Shown in pieces: positions 11,143 through 24,513 of a stretch of DNA of 64,000 bases. Position 1 is the stretch's first letter; each line of letters opens with the position of its first letter. The notes below the pieces were generated by a model. That model was given only the letters and a program-made list of their open reading frames with translations, searched no databases and was not told where the DNA came from. Both the position numbers and the translations under genes were made by a program. This DNA is from Misgurnus anguillicaudatus (Eukaryota; Chordata; Actinopteri; Cypriniformes; Cobitidae): NCBI RefSeq assembly GCF_027580225.2, contig NC_073358.2, forward strand, positions 30,220,501 through 30,284,500. The letters run 5' to 3'.

Positions 11143-12289
11143 TTTTGGCTATAGCCATACTGACACTGGTCTTTTCAGCAAGGTAGATAAACCCTTAAAT
11201 CCTTGTATATTAGAAACTATAACTCATTTTAGAAAATATAAATCCATGTGAAATTAACTTGTGAAGAAGAGACCAAAAGAGCCTCTTTAAACTCATAGTC
11301 TTAAGTCTGTCCAACATCAAAAGAAAGCAACTGGCTTAAGATACATTTTTTTCCGCCCAGGTGGAGGGAAGGAAGAGTCAAGGAAAGTATTTGAATAATC
11401 AGGCAATGCTGTCTGGTTCCCCATCTTTCTTTAATAGTCAGAGCCCTTTAGAAATATGAGAAAATTAAGTCATTTTGAAATCACTATAACAACTGACCTG
11501 CTATATGTAAATGTAATGATAAATGTGTTTGTGTTTGGTACCATGCGATTGTTCAAAGTTATATATGTAGAATACCTCCAGACCTAAATAGCTTGATTCT
11601 CCTTTACTTAATTCACTTGAACTTGATTTACATTGTATTTGAAAAGTCTTGATTCAGTATGATATCTATCTCTGAGTCAGCAGCACCTCATGGTACCAAA
11701 AGAAAGAGACACAAAATCACTTTCACCCACCTTCACATTCTCTTTACTCAATAATCTGAAATGATCTGAACAGCTGAATTTCTCTCTTTCTTCAAAAATT
11801 CACATCCAATGTTAGTACTTGACTCATGAATACACATGCTAAAAAAATCTAACTCCAAAATTCTCTGCTATTCTCTTTCAGTTGTTCACACAGCGTTGCA
11901 CTCACATATCTGCATCAGTACTCTATGCTGACACTTCTCTCAACTATTCTGGAACTTTTCTTATTACTGTCTACCCAGGATGAATCATTTTTCTCGATTT
12001 GTAAAGCACGTCGCTCTGGATGAATGCATTTGCTAAATAACTTAAATGTAAATGGATCAAAGTCTGTCTAATTAAAGCAGGGGTGTGTGCTCCCTCTAGG
12101 GGACAGTTTTGAAGCTCGCCTTTAACATCAAAATTACCTTTTCTTATGTACAATTAAAGAAGACATTCAAAAATAACAAACTATTTCAATGTTTCAAAAA
12201 ACTTGCCAGACACACAGGCTGATAACTTCACATCACACACAATAGGCCTTACTAAATGACTATAATCTTCTTCCTGCAATTAGTCTGAT
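11143..12289. other. Gene-free stretch with a SINE tail
   Basis: No coding signal. At about 11985-12052 the sequence GTCGCTCTGGATGAATGCAT, followed by TTGCTAAATAAC and an ATGTAAATG run, matches the conserved tail of fish tRNA-derived SINEs. The tRNA-like head is missing. Confidence 0.45.
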
Positions 12290-12560
12290 ATCAGTGGTCT
12301 CCTTTTGTAATTTGCTAAATAAGCCGAGCAGACGTAAACAAGATAAAGGAGTATGAAGCAATCAAGATAAATCGTCAAGTGACAGGAAAAGCCAAAGTCA
12401 TTCAAACCTTTATACACCTCCGTGAGCTCCATTATTCAACATCAGCACGTGATACGCGCCTCAGGAAGAGTTCAGAGGAAGGAGAGAAGATAATGATTAA
12501 TTATCTCCAATTAGACCATTTAATGATCAGCACGGCTTGCCCTTTTCGTTGTCACAATTA
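12290..12560. promoter_or_regulatory. Candidate conserved non-coding element / enhancer
   Basis: This island is of balanced composition and repeat-free, and ends with a cluster of homeodomain-type TAAT sites (TAATGATTAATTA at 12491-12503 and TAATGATCAG near 12521) plus CAATTAG. Such dense TAAT clusters are typical of vertebrate developmental enhancers. No cross-species comparison was possible, so this is inference from sequence texture only. Confidence 0.3.
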
Positions 12561-12616
12561 TAAGTAAAAAGAGGTACAGCATCATGTCATGTCTCACATT
12601 AGACCGTTAGGCTAGT

Positions 12617-13035
12617 TTAAAGGAATAGTCTACTCATTTTCAATATTAAACGATGTTATTACCTTAACTAAGAGGAGTTGATACATCCCTTTATCATCTG
12701 TGTGCATGCACGTAAGAGCTGGAGCGCGCTGCGACAATTCGATAGCATTTAGCTTAGCCCCATTCATTCAATGCTACCAATCAAAGATAAAGTTAGAAGT
12801 GACCAAACACATCAACGTTTTTCCTATTTAAGACGAGTAGTTATACGAGCAAGTTTGGTGGTACAAAATAAAACGTAGCACTTTTCTAAGCGGATTTAAA
12901 AGAGGAACTATATTTTATGGCGTAATAGCACTTTTGGGAGTACTTCGACTCGGCGCAGTAACACTCTCCCTCTCCCATTATGAGAGGGAGAAGGGGAGCG
13001 GACTTTTCAGGCGAGTCGAAGTACTTTGCATGACT
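12617..13035. mobile_element. Truncated foldback-type DNA element
   Basis: The start TTTAAAGGAATAGTCTACTC is the end of a very common fish TTAA-type repeat. Near 12945 the sequence turns back: AGTACTTCGACTCG is followed, after a CTCCCTCTCCCATTATGAGA hairpin, by CGAGTCGAAGTACT at about 13013-13026. The second arm then stops after a few bases, so only one arm plus the loop remains. Confidence 0.6.
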
Positions 13036-14069
13036 TTACACAAAGAATGCAAATAAAAAATGTGAAAATAATTTATTGGAACAAGTAAACTATCCGAGTG
13101 AATTGTATTGTAAAATTGTAAAGCCCATCAACCTTTTCCCTCATTTTTAATTCACAGAGAAGTGTTGTGTTATAATGGTTGCATTTCACACTGTAACAAT
13201 TTATTTTACAGATGAGGTTAAGGTCTGCATTTATCTTCATAAACAATCGCCAAGGACTCACTGCAAGTGTTTCACACCTGTTAAATATTGAAGCTATAAA
13301 GATGACCTTAATTCTGAAACATTAAAAGTGGTGTTCAAACTACATGCACAATTCAGCCTTTTTCCAGACCTTTTGTTCTTATGAATATTGGTGAGCGTAT
13401 TTCAAATGTATGCAGCAACAAGAGCTGTGTGTGTGTGGGTCATTGAAGTAGAGGATCAGAAAGCCAGAGTGTGTTTGGTTATTACGATGAGAAAAATGAA
13501 GAATATTCTTTTTGATCAAGAGGAAATGTGCGTGCATACGCACAGCTTCACACATGCACTTCACCTTAAGAGCACTTTAAATGCTCTGACCCATAAATAG
13601 TGTAGCTTTCATCTGGGGCCATCCAACACTGAAGCCTCTCTGACCTGTACACAATTCAAACTGACATATCTTTCATGTGGGGTGATGTCGAAACCTCCTT
13701 TTCCCTTGGGAATTCAAAGAGAACTAGCTAGGCTTTTATCTGAGGCCGAGTTCGGTATTTAAACCCCTCTCACTTTCAGACCTTCTCTCCCCGCTTTACT
13801 TTGATCTTTAACAAACTTCCTCATGTACATCCAGTTTCACCCAAGGCCGTTTTGAGAACTGGACCTTTCATTTGGGCAGCACACCTTAGCTGAATAAGTA
13901 AAGGCAGATCAATTTGAATTGGTGCTCATGGCCCTCAAGAGCTTTGAATCTTGACTATGCGTCTTAGCTTTACATCAGTACTACTCTAAAAGTCTAAAAG
14001 CACTAAATACTTCTATTTTAACCATGTTTTCAGTTATAACTTTAAAAAAAGTTTTTTTATTTATCAGTA
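13036..14069. other. Gene-free stretch
   Basis: No exon was recognised. 13600-13870 is of balanced composition and repeat-free, so it could hold conserved non-coding sequence. A GTGTGTGTG run lies near 13425. Confidence 0.3.
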
Positions 14070-15513
14070 TATCTCTATATAAAAATGTTGGGTTGTTTCA
14101 AACTGTCGTTGGGTGAAATATGGACAAACCCCTTCGTTGGGATAAAAGGATTACTTTTTACTCACCCCCATGCTATCCAAAATGTTGCATTTCTTTGTTC
14201 AATCGAGAAGAAATACGTTTTTTTGAGGAAAACATTCCATGATTTTTCTCAATTTAATAGACTTTATTGGACCTCAACAGTTTACAGTTTTAACGCAGCT
14301 TCAAAGGGCTCTAAACGATCCCAACCAAGGCATAAGGGTCGTATCTAGCAAAACGATTGCTAAAAAATATGCACTTTTAAACCACAACTTCTTGTCTTGC
14401 ACCAGCTGTGTGACACACCAGCGTGACCTCACTTAATGCGTTAGCACGTCGAAAGGTCATGCATGACGTATGCGAAACTACTGCCCCAGTGTGGAGAAAG
14501 AGGACCGTTTCGACGTTGTTGTATGTTGAATGATACGAATTAATGTCTTTGTGTCAGTTTATTGTTTAAAATGGTCTGCAAAGGTGCATTTCACATTTGT
14601 GCGTTACGCATTACATGAGGTCACACGGCTAGTTCAAGACGAGAAGTTGTGGTTTAAAAGTGCACGTTTTTGATTTTTCTTCCTGAAAATGACAATCGTT
14701 TTGCTAGATAATACCCTTATGCCTCAGTTGGGATTGTTTAGAGCCCTTTGAAGCTACGTTGAAACTGCAATTTTAAACTGCATTGAGACTGTAAACTTGT
14801 TTGGTGGGTGTGTCAGAAATGTCGGCCCAATCAGTGGCAAGATGTAAATAAACCACGCGGTACTAAAGGGACAGCTCGCTCAATGTTTTCAAGTTGGAAT
14901 GATGTCTTTCATTGTGGACGGCAAGGTCAGTGACTGTAATATTGAGTGTATTTTACAGTATTAAACACACATTTATAACGATTTCATCAGGCTTCAGAAA
15001 CATTTAAATAAGAACACAAAGAATGGCCTCTCAGCTACCGTAGTTGCAACTCTTGCGTCATCACAACAGGGTGTTCAACACACCACTGTTTCTGTTTAAT
15101 AAACGTTGTGCAGCGTTTTGTCAGGGCTGAACGCAGCCCAGGTTATGTTTATTCGGCTATCCAGTGCTGAGCTTCGATGAAAATTCACGAGACCGGTGAG
15201 ATGCTTCCACAGGGTGGGAGATAGCTTTGACACCAAATGGATATACGTGAAAATCAGATGACATGATTTTACAACTTTTCATTGGCCATTTAGATATGTG
15301 AAGCATACTGTATACGGAAATGTACCTGGACATTCAATCCATCGAAAAATCTCAAAATCGACAAAATGGACATACGTGGTTTTCATTGGACAGCGACGAT
15401 ATGCTGTTTTGTTTCAACCCTTGGTTGCGTTAAATGTACATTTTCTAGGTTGGGTTTGCCCATATTTTACCCAATCATAGGTTGAAACAACCAAGCATTT
15501 GTTTAGAGTGTTG
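14070..15513. mobile_element. DNA transposon with GGGTTGTTTCAA ends
   Basis: The left end near 14087 (TTGGGTTGTTTCAAACTG, then GGGTGAAATATGGACAAACC) is matched by an inverted right end at 15442-15503 (TTGGTTGTTTCAACCTATG, then GGGTAAAATATGGGCAAACC), giving imperfect terminal repeats of about 45 bp. Outer CTCTATATAAAAATG and CACTCTAAACAAATG extend the match. Non-coding, and it contains a nested foldback repeat. Confidence 0.6.
14140..14795. mobile_element. Foldback repeat nested in the preceding element
   Basis: Part of the left arm (about 14260-14400: GCATAAGGGTCGTATCTAGC, then AAAACGATTG) is repeated inverted at about 14630-14760 (CAATCGTTTTGCTAGATAAT). It is the same family as 43571-44472. 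The loop reads in the opposite orientation to that copy, and the right arm is truncated at about 14795. Confidence 0.6.
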
Positions 15514-15566
15514 CAAACAAATAGGTCATAAAAGCAAAATTACCTACTTGACCTAAAGGAGTAAAT

Positions 15567-16477
15567 GGGTGATTCTCACGAAAACTTGGTTTTAAAAATG
15601 TCAAGCATGAAAATGTAAAAATTGCTTAAATTTACTTTTTTTCCCAGCAGACATTGAAAAACAAAGTCTGGAGTAAATGGGAACATTAATTTAAAAAGTT
15701 TTACTTATCATTTAACACTTTTTGTAACATAATTTAAAAAATTAGTCCTAAAAAATCTCATTACCGCAACAGTCAGAAAACATCAACACTGACATATTTT
15801 CAAAATGACATGACAAACCTGAAAGAACATAATTTGGATATTCTGCACATGCATTTAAAATCAAAGTATTATGCTTCTATTAATTAAATTAACATTTAAT
15901 AAGCATCTGTTGTGGTAATGATAATCAAAATGTCGTGTAAGCATTTTGACACGACAATATTTCAAATTAACTGTAAAAAATGATCTTACCTGGTAGCCAT
16001 CTTGAAGTAACTGGTCCATGTGCTTGGTCACTCAAAATCAAACTTTATTAAAATTCTGTATGTGTGCTTAAACTGTTCTCAAAATGTGTTGCGGAGGATG
16101 AAAACATCAGGCATGGACACATCATTTTCCTAATTTTTCTTCATTATTATTATACATGAATATTCAGTAAATATTTTTCTGTCATCTAAAGTAGTCTAGC
16201 AAAACATCCATTTATTTTTTTTTCTTAATATTTTTGTGTTAATTTGATTCAATTACAACATAACGCATGTTCAAACACAGCCGGACACATTGTAATGAGA
16301 ATTTCAGCAGAAAATGAGATAAAATTTACAATTATAAATTCTTATGTTGAAATCACACATTGTGCAAGGTAGACAGTATTGTGTTAATTCTGATGCTTTT
16401 TAATGTTACTATATTACACATTTTAAAGCTAAAATCATTAGTGCCGTGGTGTTTCAATGGTTTCGTGAGAATCACCC
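15567..16477. mobile_element. DNA transposon with GGGTGATTCTCACGAAA ends, 911 bp
   Basis: GGGTGATTCTCACGAAA at 15567 is repeated as its exact reverse complement at 16461-16477, a perfect 17-bp terminal inverted repeat. The interior is AT-rich and non-coding. AAAT flanks both sides and could be a short target-site duplication. Confidence 0.75.
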
Positions 16478-18982
16478 AAATATTGTCTATGCATAAATAT
16501 TTAGTATCCAAAAAAGTGCATTGTGTACTTTAATTAACTGTAATTATCCAACAAAATTGACCTAAATTTTTTTATTTCCAGTTAAACACACAAGCGCATG
16601 GTCTAAAGTGTACAGTAGAAGCTCACTTAGGGCGTGTTTGAATCCACTTTTGCAAGTTTAGCAAAGAGTGAAATAGGTTGTCCCTATTTCTTAATGAGTC
16701 ATGGCCAGGTGTGTTTTGTGAGAGTCTCATCTCCCATGTGAAAATGAAAACTGCGTCGGGCTGAAACTAGCAAAAAAAAAAAAAAAAAACTTGCGTCGTC
16801 GCTCATTGCATGCATTGTTCCGGGGTACTGTAAAACAGATTAAACTGAGGATTTACTGTAGGGCATAATAAAGTAAATATATGCAGTGATTGTTTAGGCT
16901 GGTGAGTGTTGACAAAGTTTTTTCAACTGTGTCACTGTAAAAATGGTTAAACATGTGTTAACATATAAAGATGTATGTTTACACAGAGAAAGAGACAAAT
17001 TCTCTCCCACCTTGTCTAATTCTCTTATTCAGCTGTTGTGTGTGTACACAAATAAAAATAAAATCTTTAGCTTCTCGTCTCCAAGGGCCGAGAGACGATT
17101 CATGTGCGGCACATAAATCTCAAGCTGGAATGAAGCCCAGATTTTTCACTCCCAGAGAGAGGGAGTTTTAAATGATTTCTTAATGAATTTCTGCACGCCC
17201 AAAGCTGGTATCAACTCTACAATACAGCGTAAGGCAAAACTGCAGCAATTGGAGCCATGCCAGTATTTATGGTACCTGCACACTAATACATAAAAACTTT
17301 GATCGCCAATGGATCCAAGCATAAGAGAGAAGGGTCAACATAATGAATGCCGCTGACAGCAAGGCATATGAGAACTTAATGGTGCCCTATCACCGCTGAT
17401 GTTAAATCATACAAACACCTCTCCATAAGATACTAGACTCTATACACTTTTCACCAACAAAGACCCACACCCCAAAGATGGCCGACTGTTTCAATATGTG
17501 TGTGGCCAATATGTTGGGTCGCTATTCTTCTGCGTCAGAAGGTCTCCATGAAATGAAGGGAGAGCAGCTCATACCTTTTCTGACCTTTGCTCAATAACAG
17601 CTAATACATAGCACCTTTTTTCACTTATCACTACATGGACATTTAATTTATAATACATTGCATCTCTAAATCCACAGGCCACACCCACTGCATCTGTTTC
17701 CACTTACCCAGACGCAACTCATCAAACAAGCCTCTTTTCACCTTTACCCAATCTGTCCGATATCCAAAGCATTTCGTAAGCAGCTTTTTCATTACACTCT
17801 TTAGTTCCACTCTCTTTTTCTTTCTCTCTCTTTAATAATGTTGAAGGTTATATGATACATTCTGATGATAGATCTTGCTGAATGAAAGGCCGGGGACAAC
17901 AAAAGATGATCACCATCATCTCTCTTTTTAGTCACACACACAGACTATAAATGGGAAATTTAGATTCCAAGGCTGCGCTATTCTTCAATCGAATGTCTTC
18001 AATAAGAGTGCACTGAGTTAAAGTGAACACAACAGATTCTCTCAGACTTACTGTGTGGTATATTTGTAAGGTGACAAACATTTGCAGCACATATTAGAGA
18101 AGTCAATGTTAATTTATTTGAAGATTTATGCAAGTGCAACTGCACAATGAGAATCAGTCTATTATGGGACATGAAGTGCAATGCATTAAGCATTAGAGTG
18201 CCATTTGGCCAGCAGTATGGGAATTTCATTGTATTTTTGTGCCTATATGCACCAACTGGGATTAATAATTTACAATGAAGTTAAATATCTTGGACCATTT
18301 TTCCGAAAACTATTTTCCATTTACGGGTAGGCTGTTTGTGGTATTAATAGGCTAAACCTAATCACATAAGTAAATCATACGTAAGCGTAATATCTTACCT
18401 GCAGGTGTTGGTCTTAATGCTCGTGAGGGGATTCATTTGCAGCTTTTTAATGGATTATAGGAAAACATTTCATCAAGTGCTCATATTTCTCTTTATGTTT
18501 TAAGTTTGCTGCTTTAGAGACATTGCGGCAAACAATTTAAAGCATGATAAAGCTGTATAGATTATATGAATTGATTAAAATGCAGAAATGATCCAGACTG
18601 TTTGGCTAACACCACATTAACTGACTCAAAAGATTCATTCATTCACAATTCAAGCATGGTTAGTTCCCGTTTCTCAGGCCAGTCAACTGCAAAACCAAAC
18701 AGTTGATGGCTGATTGTGTTTGCAATAGCATATTATGTTAAATACCTCAAATTCCTTAAAGTTCCCTCGGTAGTCAACAATTTAACCGCTTAAAACTTAT
18801 ATTTGAGCATTATAATAGCATATATAAAAGTTTTTCCTGTGACAGAAGTTTGTCATTCTTTAAAACAGCTTGAATGTATCTCAACACCCTTGCTTTATTT
18901 AATATACGCGGATATATGGATGCTCGAATTTGTCGAATTAGTCCCCACCTCAACTCAATCGTACGGCTTGGACCATATTTAA
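16478..18982. other. Gene-free, mostly single-copy-looking DNA
   Basis: No exon or RNA gene was recognised. There is a 19-base A run near 16771. 17050-17420 is a repeat-free, balanced-composition island and a candidate conserved non-coding element. 17560-18800 is AT-rich without obvious repeats. Confidence 0.35.
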
Positions 18983-20357
18983 GCAATATCGTTCGAGTAG
19001 GAGTGTGACACAGCGCCATATCATCACGGCTGTGATTCGGCCAGAGGCACGAGGCCGTAGGCCGAGTGCCGGAGGCAATCACAGCCGTGATGATACAGAG
19101 CTATATCACACGACTCCGAGAGCGATATTGCTTTCATACAACAGTTCGACGGCACACGTTTGAAAAACGAAAACTAGAAAACAACAACGGAGTTATTTTA
19201 AAAGCCTCTTTGTTTGAGAACTACTTCTTCCGCCACGGATTTGAGGGCGGCCAGAATGACAGGTAAAACTTTCGGCTGCTTTGAAGCTCACAACAACCCA
19301 ATGGACGGAAAAGCCGTTTCTTTATATTACCGTTTCTTGGTCACAAAGTGTAGTTTTAAGATTAGTTCAGTCGAGAATGTATCTGTATTATATTTAAATC
19401 TGCAGTCGATTAGTAAAGATAGCGCCTGTTTGAACGTTTGCTTAGTGAGATTCGGTACAAATGAGAACCAAAGCATGAGCGGACATCAGTGTTCACTTGC
19501 CCCGCTGACCACCGCCCTCTCTGGGCTACATTTCTGAAAGGGATTCCCCGGCTCTCATGTTGGCCTTGTTTGTTTATGATCGTCAAAATGAGATCAAATC
19601 AGCAGTATTTGGTGTCATGATCAAACTTGTACTTGTTTTTTTATTCATATTTAGTGTCTTTTGTGTTGTTATTGTTTTGGCGCGAGGTAAAAGTTAATAA
19701 AACTATACTTGTATAACGTTACTATTGCTTTCTCATTTATTCTTAACGCGATACGAGCACTCGACCACTACTATCAAACTTTGTTCTTGTCAGTACTATA
19801 CAAAACGGTTTTTTATAAGTGTCAGAGAGATGTTTTTGCACGCTGCTTATAAATATACCAGTGGCGATATCTCATAATATGTTTTAATAGTCACGTCACG
19901 ATAAAGTAAATGATCAATGTCCACATTTAAAAGCTGCGGGGCTTACCTGCTGTTCCACGGTGTTTTCGCGTTCTGATAAAAGATATAACTTAGCTCCAGA
20001 AAAAAACGAGTGTTTATATTCCTCTTTCCAAGTGTTAATCTTCCACACGATGTGACAAGACATTTCTCCCATTAACTTTAACGTAACATCCAAGAGCGCT
20101 GATCTTTGACGGAATAATACTTCTGATTGGGGATTCACAGACTGATTTATGAGCTAGTAAACTAATGAGACACACACACGGAGAGTGATTCACACAGCGC
20201 GTCTGTGTTTTTCAATTCAGAGATGAGCCTGCTTAGGACCTCCATTCACTAGGTGGCGGAATAATACGAAAGGTGAAGCGGTTACAGTGCTGTTATCAGT
20301 ACAATATCGTATAGCTCTTAGCCAATCAGATTCGAGAACCAGAAAGAACTGTTGTAT
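18983..20357. mobile_element. Composite hairpin plus ATACAACAGTTC-ended DNA repeat
   Basis: 18983-19131 folds into a nearly continuous hairpin: arms GCAATATCG...ATCATCACGGCTGTGATT and the inverse, with a GC-rich loop containing GAGGCCGTAGGCC. The adjoining 19136-20357 begins ATACAACAGTTC and ends with its inverse. Short open frames inside (19066-19537, 19914-20138) have no recognisable domain. A related element lies in the opposite orientation at about 40295-41372. Confidence 0.55.
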
Positions 20358-20848
20358 AAATATATATATATTTCAATAAATAGATGCTACATTCATCAGT
20401 TTCAGACACATAAGTCCTATTTCACAATGCGTATGTGAACTGCATGTTTGCAGCGCAATTTTTTTAAAAAATTTTTTTTAACACACTGCACATGTGAGCA
20501 TCACAAAAGCAGATCTGAAGTGCTGAGTCTATGTGACATCCATACATATCTATGGCTTGAACTACTGATTCACTTGTTCAACGTGTTGATGTGATTAGTA
20601 AGGCTATTGCGGAAACCACAATCCTGTATTACTGTGAGACTGACAAGCCAACCGCATGGATGACAAGCAACCACACAAACCCCGATTTTCAAGGTAAATT
20701 CATAAAGCTATGTCCTTCTTGTTTTACACATCATAGGCCTACATGTATAATAAAGGCCAAATAAATCGTTAAGAGTTAAGAGAGTAATTTGTTTTTCGTA
20801 ATTTTTTTCAATTAAAAATGTAATACTAGGCTATTTATATTTTGTTAA
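20358..20848. other. Gene-free stretch
   Basis: AT-rich, with no exon or RNA gene recognised. An A/T homopolymer block lies at about 20460-20480. Confidence 0.3.
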
Positions 20849-21159
20849 AGGGACACTTCACCCATTTGCATCAAGCTTTGTATAGTTAGAACCCCAGTCA
20901 TGTTTTTGAATGGTCCTGCATCATTTCCTCAGTTGCCGCTGAGACAGGAGAAATACGGAGTTCAGTGCTGCACTTCCTTCTTTCAGTGATGTAAAAATCA
21001 TCATTTTGCATCATTGAAAGAAGGAAGCCCAATCTTTGTTGAGGGGATGAGACTACAAACACCCCTTTTCTCGGTCAAATAGGCACCAAATTTACATTTC
21101 GACTACAAATATGACACACTTTCAATAAAGATGTATGTTTCTATGGGTGAAATGCTCCT
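20849..21159. mobile_element. TTAA-flanked MITE, 311 bp (uninterrupted copy)
   Basis: The left end AGGGACACTTCACCC and inverted right end AGGAGCATTTCACCC are flanked by TTAA (20845-20848 and 21160-21163). The interior carries the inverted pair TTCCTTCTTTCA/TGAAAGAAGGAA around TCATCATTTTGCATCA. The paralogue at 43293-44500 is disrupted by an insertion, which makes this copy an empty-site reference. Confidence 0.75.
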
Positions 21160-21846
21160 TTAAATCATACAGTGTTTGAAAAGCATTGAGCATGCAAAGT
21201 GAAACTGAGATGAAAGAATTAGCGTTGTCTGCCTTTTAAATGCCGTTTTAAAGTTTAAAATTACTTTAACTAAACAACACAAATACAAACCACTATAATA
21301 AAACTGATTGCTTAACAAAATTCAAACCACTTTAACGAAATACCTGCGCCCACACCGCAGATGAGCGAGGAAAAAACATTTTTTATGAATAATTTTAATC
21401 AACGCAAGGGAAATTCCTTCTAGATACCACCCTAGCAATTTCAAACCATTTTTTTGTCTTTGGAAAATGGTGCTGAATGATGAATTTACACATGGTTAAT
21501 AAAAAAACACCATATACTGTAGATATAAACAACAATAAAACTTAGATTTTTACCACAGGAGGAAAACACGATGAACACAAAATGGAGATGGATCACAGAA
21601 CCACTAAGCAGGAAAATCATAAAAATTCAAAATTCAAAATGGTCGCTTTAATTTTGGGTACACTAAGAACAGAAAAAAACAGGCTTGTTAAACATGTTTT
21701 TGTGTATAGTATTTATTTACAATATATATTCAGTTGATATATTTACAATTTTTTTATAATTGTTTCATGTACAGTATATACTTTTCATATACTTGTAACT
21801 ATTTATTATAAATTCATTATTATTAGTATTATTTATGTATTTTATC
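21160..21846. other. Gene-free AT-rich stretch
   Basis: No coding or RNA gene signal, only short A/T-rich low-complexity tracts. Confidence 0.3.
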
Positions 21847-22248
<402 letters not shown>

Positions 22249-23185
22249 TCATCACAAAAATCTGACAACAGAAAACTCCAAACAACATGAGCGGCCTTAT
22301 GACAATGTAATATATTGAAATAAGATCAATATCTTTAATAACATACATAGCTAAAGAAGTAGAAAATGTAAAACTGTAATCTTGACACAAACATTATGTG
22401 CCAAAGGATCCTGCTTTACCATTTGAGGCTGTCAACACAGCTAATCTTTACTCCCTCAGCAGACGTGTGTGTGTGAAACTTTTCCTCTTCCCCACATCTT
22501 TTCTTCTCTTGTATTCCATCTCTTTCACAAGAAACCGAAATGTCAGTTTGATCCTTCATTCACACTTATACATCCTCAGCAGAGTGAAGAAGCTCTTCTC
22601 AGCTATACCAGCTGGCCCACCTGTGTCCTCTTCTCTGTTTATATCCTTCCTCACGCTTTCTCTTCCCCCTTTGGTGCACAGGGCAAGGCGACGAGACATT
22701 GCTTGTCACCAAAGCTATGATATTTGTCTACTCACATGTCTTTTTCTGTCTGAGACACAAACAGCCTTCCTTAAACTTGATTGTCAAGAGTATTCATCTC
22801 ATTTTGAGGGCAAAACACCTTTTTTATTCCTCCAGGTATCTATTTGTCTGTCAGGATTCAGTAATACATTTCCCTTTCTGTCAAATTCTCATTAACTTTA
22901 CTGTAATTGCCTCAGAGCTCTAACATTCTCTGTCAGCTTTTTGTTGGAAAAGCTTTCCTGCGGCTGTGCTATGCACGTGACAGCTCTTTTATAGATTTTT
23001 ATGTGCATTTTAATAAAAAAAAAGAAACGTTAATGCCTTTCCACACATTAGAGTGTTTAACTGGAGTATGGATGGGTATGAGATTAATGTAAAGCTACTA
23101 ATAGAAAGAGAAATGGTGGAATGTAGAAATGGACATTAACCAGGCTAAAAGCCGATAGAAAAAAAAGAGGGGGATACTTTATATA
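22249..23185. other. Gene-free stretch, pyrimidine-rich
   Basis: A 165-codon frame at 22398-22895 is low in coding character (leucine, serine and phenylalanine from a C/T-rich strand) and is not called. A splice-acceptor-like CTTCCCCCTTTGGTGCACAG lies near 22682 but has no supporting protein similarity that I recognise. Confidence 0.3.
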
Positions 23186-23668
23186 CTATGGCAAGAAAAA
23201 GTATGTGAACCCCGAATGAACTGGTTTTCTACATTGATTTGCCATAAAATGTGATCTGATCCTCATCTAGGTCTCAACAATAGACAAATACAATGTGCAT
23301 AAGCTGACAAACACAAAAATAATCCTAGTTTCTTGTGTATTTTTTGAAAACATCCTTTAAACATTCACAGTGCTGGAGGAAAATGTAAGTGAACCCTTGG
23401 ATTTAATAGCTCATTGAACCTCCTTTGGCAGCAATTACTTTAAAGAAGTGCTTTCAGTAGTTCTGAATCAGACCTGCACATCATTCAGAAGGAATTTTTA
23501 CCCATTCCCCTTTACAAAACCGTTTCAACTCAAAAACATTTGTAGGATGTCTTGTTTAAACCGCTCTCTTGAGGTCATTTCAAAAATGTGATCAGATCAC
23601 ATTTTATGGCAAATCACTGTAGAAAACTAGTTTATTCCTATAGGTTCACATACTTTTTCTTGCCACTG
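23186..23668. mobile_element. Internally deleted Tc1/mariner element, 483 bp
   Basis: The ends CTATGGCAAGAAAAAGTATG and inverted CAGTGGCAAGAAAAAGTATG are flanked by TA (23184-23185 and 23669-23670), the Tc1/mariner target. A second inner pair, ATTTGCCATAAAATGTGATC and its inverse, sits about 45-70 bp inside each end, as in IR/DR-type Tc1 elements. No transposase remains. Confidence 0.8.
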
Positions 23669-23687
23669 TAGAAATGTACATACAGTA

Positions 23688-23967
23688 CACGGTAAAAAAA
23701 TACTTTGCTGCCTTAAAATTGTTTGTTGAATCAACTAGTCAACCAGTCATCTCAACTTTCTATTATTTATCTTGATTAGAGAGCAGTTGTTATAACTACA
23801 GGTGAGTTGTTATAACTTATAAAATATAGTTGAAAAAAGTCAACTTTTATTTTTTTAAGTTGTAACAATTCCTCTCTTGTCAAGATAAATAATAATAAGT
23901 TGACATGACTTGTAAATCTGAGTTGATTTAACCAAAAATTTCAAGCAGCAAAGTATTTTTTACAGTG
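23688..23967. mobile_element. TA-flanked MITE, 280 bp
   Basis: CACGGTAAAAAAATACTTTG at the left and CACTGTAAAAAATACTTTGC inverted at the right are flanked by TA (23686-23687 and 23968-23969). The interior has AGTTGTTATAACT repeats and is non-coding. Confidence 0.75.
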
Positions 23968-23975
23968 TAGACCAG

Positions 23976-24513
23976 CCCAGTCTCCTGAAAATGCATATAA
24001 ATAGCACGAAGTGTAAAACTCGTGCCATACATACGCCAAATTCCACTTTGGCGTGCATATGATACGCAAGTCCTTCCCATTCACTTAAACGGTGCATCTT
24101 TTTTTGTTGTTTTATTTATTGGTTTCTCAATTTTTTTGCTATTTTTTACCTTTTTCGCTTGGGTTTAGGGTTAGAACAACTTTTTGTTATATAAAAATGA
24201 CATCCTAACCCAAACCCCAACTCTAACCCCAACTCCAAGCGACCATGGCTTAAATATGGACAAAAACATTGAGAAACCTGTATATTAAATAACCTCATTA
24301 AGCAAATCTAAAATCTAACCCTAAACCCAAGCGAAAATGGTTTAAAAAACAGAAAAAAATGAGAAACCAATAAATAAAACGACAAAAAAGGATGCCCCGT
24401 TTAAGTGAATGGGAAGGACTTGCGTATCATATGCACGCCAAAGTGGAATTTGGCGTATGTATTGCACAAGTTTTGCACTTCGTGCTATTTATACGCAACC
24501 TCAGGAGACTGGG
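23976..24513. mobile_element. Foldback element with CCCAGTCTCCTGA ends, 538 bp
   Basis: The arms are about 240 bp each: CCCAGTCTCCTGA, AAGTCCTTCCCATTCACTTA and GGTTTCTCA all recur inverted in the right arm. The centre carries telomere-like tracts (GGGTTTAGGGTTAG and TAACCCCAACTC). Non-coding. Related in centre and arm wording to 36086-37080. Confidence 0.8.

Noticed and set aside
22398..22895. 165-codon open frame
   Set aside because: Leucine/serine/phenylalanine-rich translation of a pyrimidine-rich strand with no recognisable domain; overlapping frames are open too.
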